From Micromonosporaceae bacterium (GTDB lineage: Bacteria; Actinomycetota; Actinomycetes; Mycobacteriales; Micromonosporaceae), in the NCBI GenBank assembly GCA_017354595.1, contig JAFMQQ010000233.1:1-5732 (forward strand): a stretch of DNA of 5,732 nucleotides. Reading direction: 5' to 3'. Position 1 is the stretch's first letter. The number at the start of each line of letters is the position of its first letter. Below are positions 5,388-5,732 of the stretch, piece after piece. Below the pieces are notes generated by a model that made no database searches, was not told where the DNA came from, and saw only the letters and a list, made by a program, of their open reading frames with translations. A program made the translations under genes and the position numbers.

Positions 5388-5732
5388 CCGACGGCCCCTT
5401 CCATCTGCAGCTCGATCAACCGGTTCAGCTCCAGCGCGTACTCCATCGGCAGTTCCTTCGCGATCGGCTCGATGAAGCCGCGCACGATCATCGCCATCGC
5501 CTCGTCCTCGGTCATGCCCCGGCTCATCAGGTAGAAGAGCTGGTCCTCGCTGACCTTGGAGACGGTCGCCTCATGCCCCATCGCCACGTCGTCCTCGCGC
5601 ACGTCCACGTACGGGTACGTGTCGGACCGGGAGACGGTGTCGACCAGCAGCGCGTCGCACTTCACTGTGGACTTCGAGTGGTGCGAGCCCTCCAACACCT
5701 GGACCAGGCCGCGGTAGCTGGTCCGCCCGCCG
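5384..5732 (-). CDS. sufB: SufB, scaffold subunit of the SufBCD complex, C-terminal 115 residues only
   Basis: The frame enters from the right edge and ends at TGA 5386-5384, so the N-terminal roughly three quarters of a normal SufB (about 460-490 residues) are outside the window. The visible part includes GGRTSYRGLV, STVKCDALLVD, TYPYVDVREDDVAMGHEATV and the ending ELPMEYALELNRLIELQMEGAVG, which occurs in two short blocks and is diagnostic of SufB rather than SufD. The Cys in VKCDALL aligns with E. coli SufB Cys405, and the His-Glu in GHEATV aligns with His433-Glu434, residues linked to cluster building on SufB at the SufB-SufD interface. Its stop overlaps the TTG start of sufD. An internal GTG at 5698 opens a shorter frame but lies in the middle of conserved SufB sequence, so it is not a real start. 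Confidence 0.97.
   Translation of the reverse strand, partial: GGRTSYRGLVQVLEGSHHSKSTVKCDALLVDTVSRSDTYPYVDVREDDVAMGHEATVSKVSEDQLFYLMSRGMTEDEAMAMIVRGFIEPIAKELPMEYALELNRLIELQMEGAVG
5395..5402 (-). promoter_or_regulatory. Shine-Dalgarno sequence for the TTG start of sufD
   Basis: On the minus strand GGAAGGGG is followed by a seven-base spacer and then TTG (5387-5385). It sits inside the last codons of sufB. No ATG or GTG is available in frame before the conserved part of SufD, so this site is the main support for the rare TTG start. Confidence 0.65.
5525..5542. repeat. 18-base direct repeat, sufB copy
   Basis: This is identical to 4398-4415 and encodes QLFYLM of SufB. The copies are about 1.13 kb apart in the same orientation, so in principle they could recombine to give a SufB-SufD fusion, but nothing here shows that this has happened. 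Confidence 0.8.

Noticed and set aside
5384..5698. Separate short gene starting at GTG 5698
   Set aside because: The same frame continues upstream to the window edge with conserved SufB sequence (GGRTSYRGLV), so it is the tail of sufB.

Overview
The window is high-GC DNA (by eye about 70%) from an actinomycete, most likely of the Micromonosporaceae or a near relative. This rests on the GC content, the codon use, and the gene order and protein style of the SUF cluster. The genus cannot be fixed from the sequence alone.

Most of the window (1142-5732, minus strand) is the downstream part of one SUF iron-sulfur cluster assembly operon. In transcription order it holds sufB (only the last 115 residues; it enters from the right edge), sufD, a small Rieske [2Fe-2S] ferredoxin, sufC (ATPase), sufS (cysteine desulfurase), sufU (zinc-dependent sulfur-transfer partner of SufS) and a SufT/MIP18-family (DUF59) maturation factor. 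SufS and SufU mobilise sulfur from cysteine, SufBCD is the scaffold and ATPase on which clusters form, and SufT-type proteins help deliver clusters to targets. The Rieske protein is a plausible electron carrier for the system, but that role is inferred. Any operon promoter or SufR-type repressor would lie beyond the right edge.

Every gene junction in the operon is the same 4-base overlap (NTGA, where the start NTG and the stop TGA share bases). This includes a seventh overlap between sufT and the start of a broken GNAT acetyltransferase remnant (about 1049-1145). The remnant carries one extra base and loses all similarity after about 32 residues. It looks like the relic of a former eighth cistron, and no current annotation route based on ORF length would show it.

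The left part holds a HAD-family hydrolase (150-935, minus strand) after a gap of about 200 bases that contains the relic. At the extreme left edge is the 3' end of a DNA alkylation repair (AlkD-like) gene on the plus strand. It converges on the HAD gene with one base between the two stop codons.

No RNA genes, mobile elements, CRISPR arrays or clear intrinsic terminators were found. Apart from the relic, the most unusual sequence-level signal is a strong excess of GTAC, especially GGTACC, which accounts for most TA dinucleotides in the window regardless of reading frame. The window is mainly an ordinary housekeeping region; I see no evidence for a new defence or biosynthetic system.
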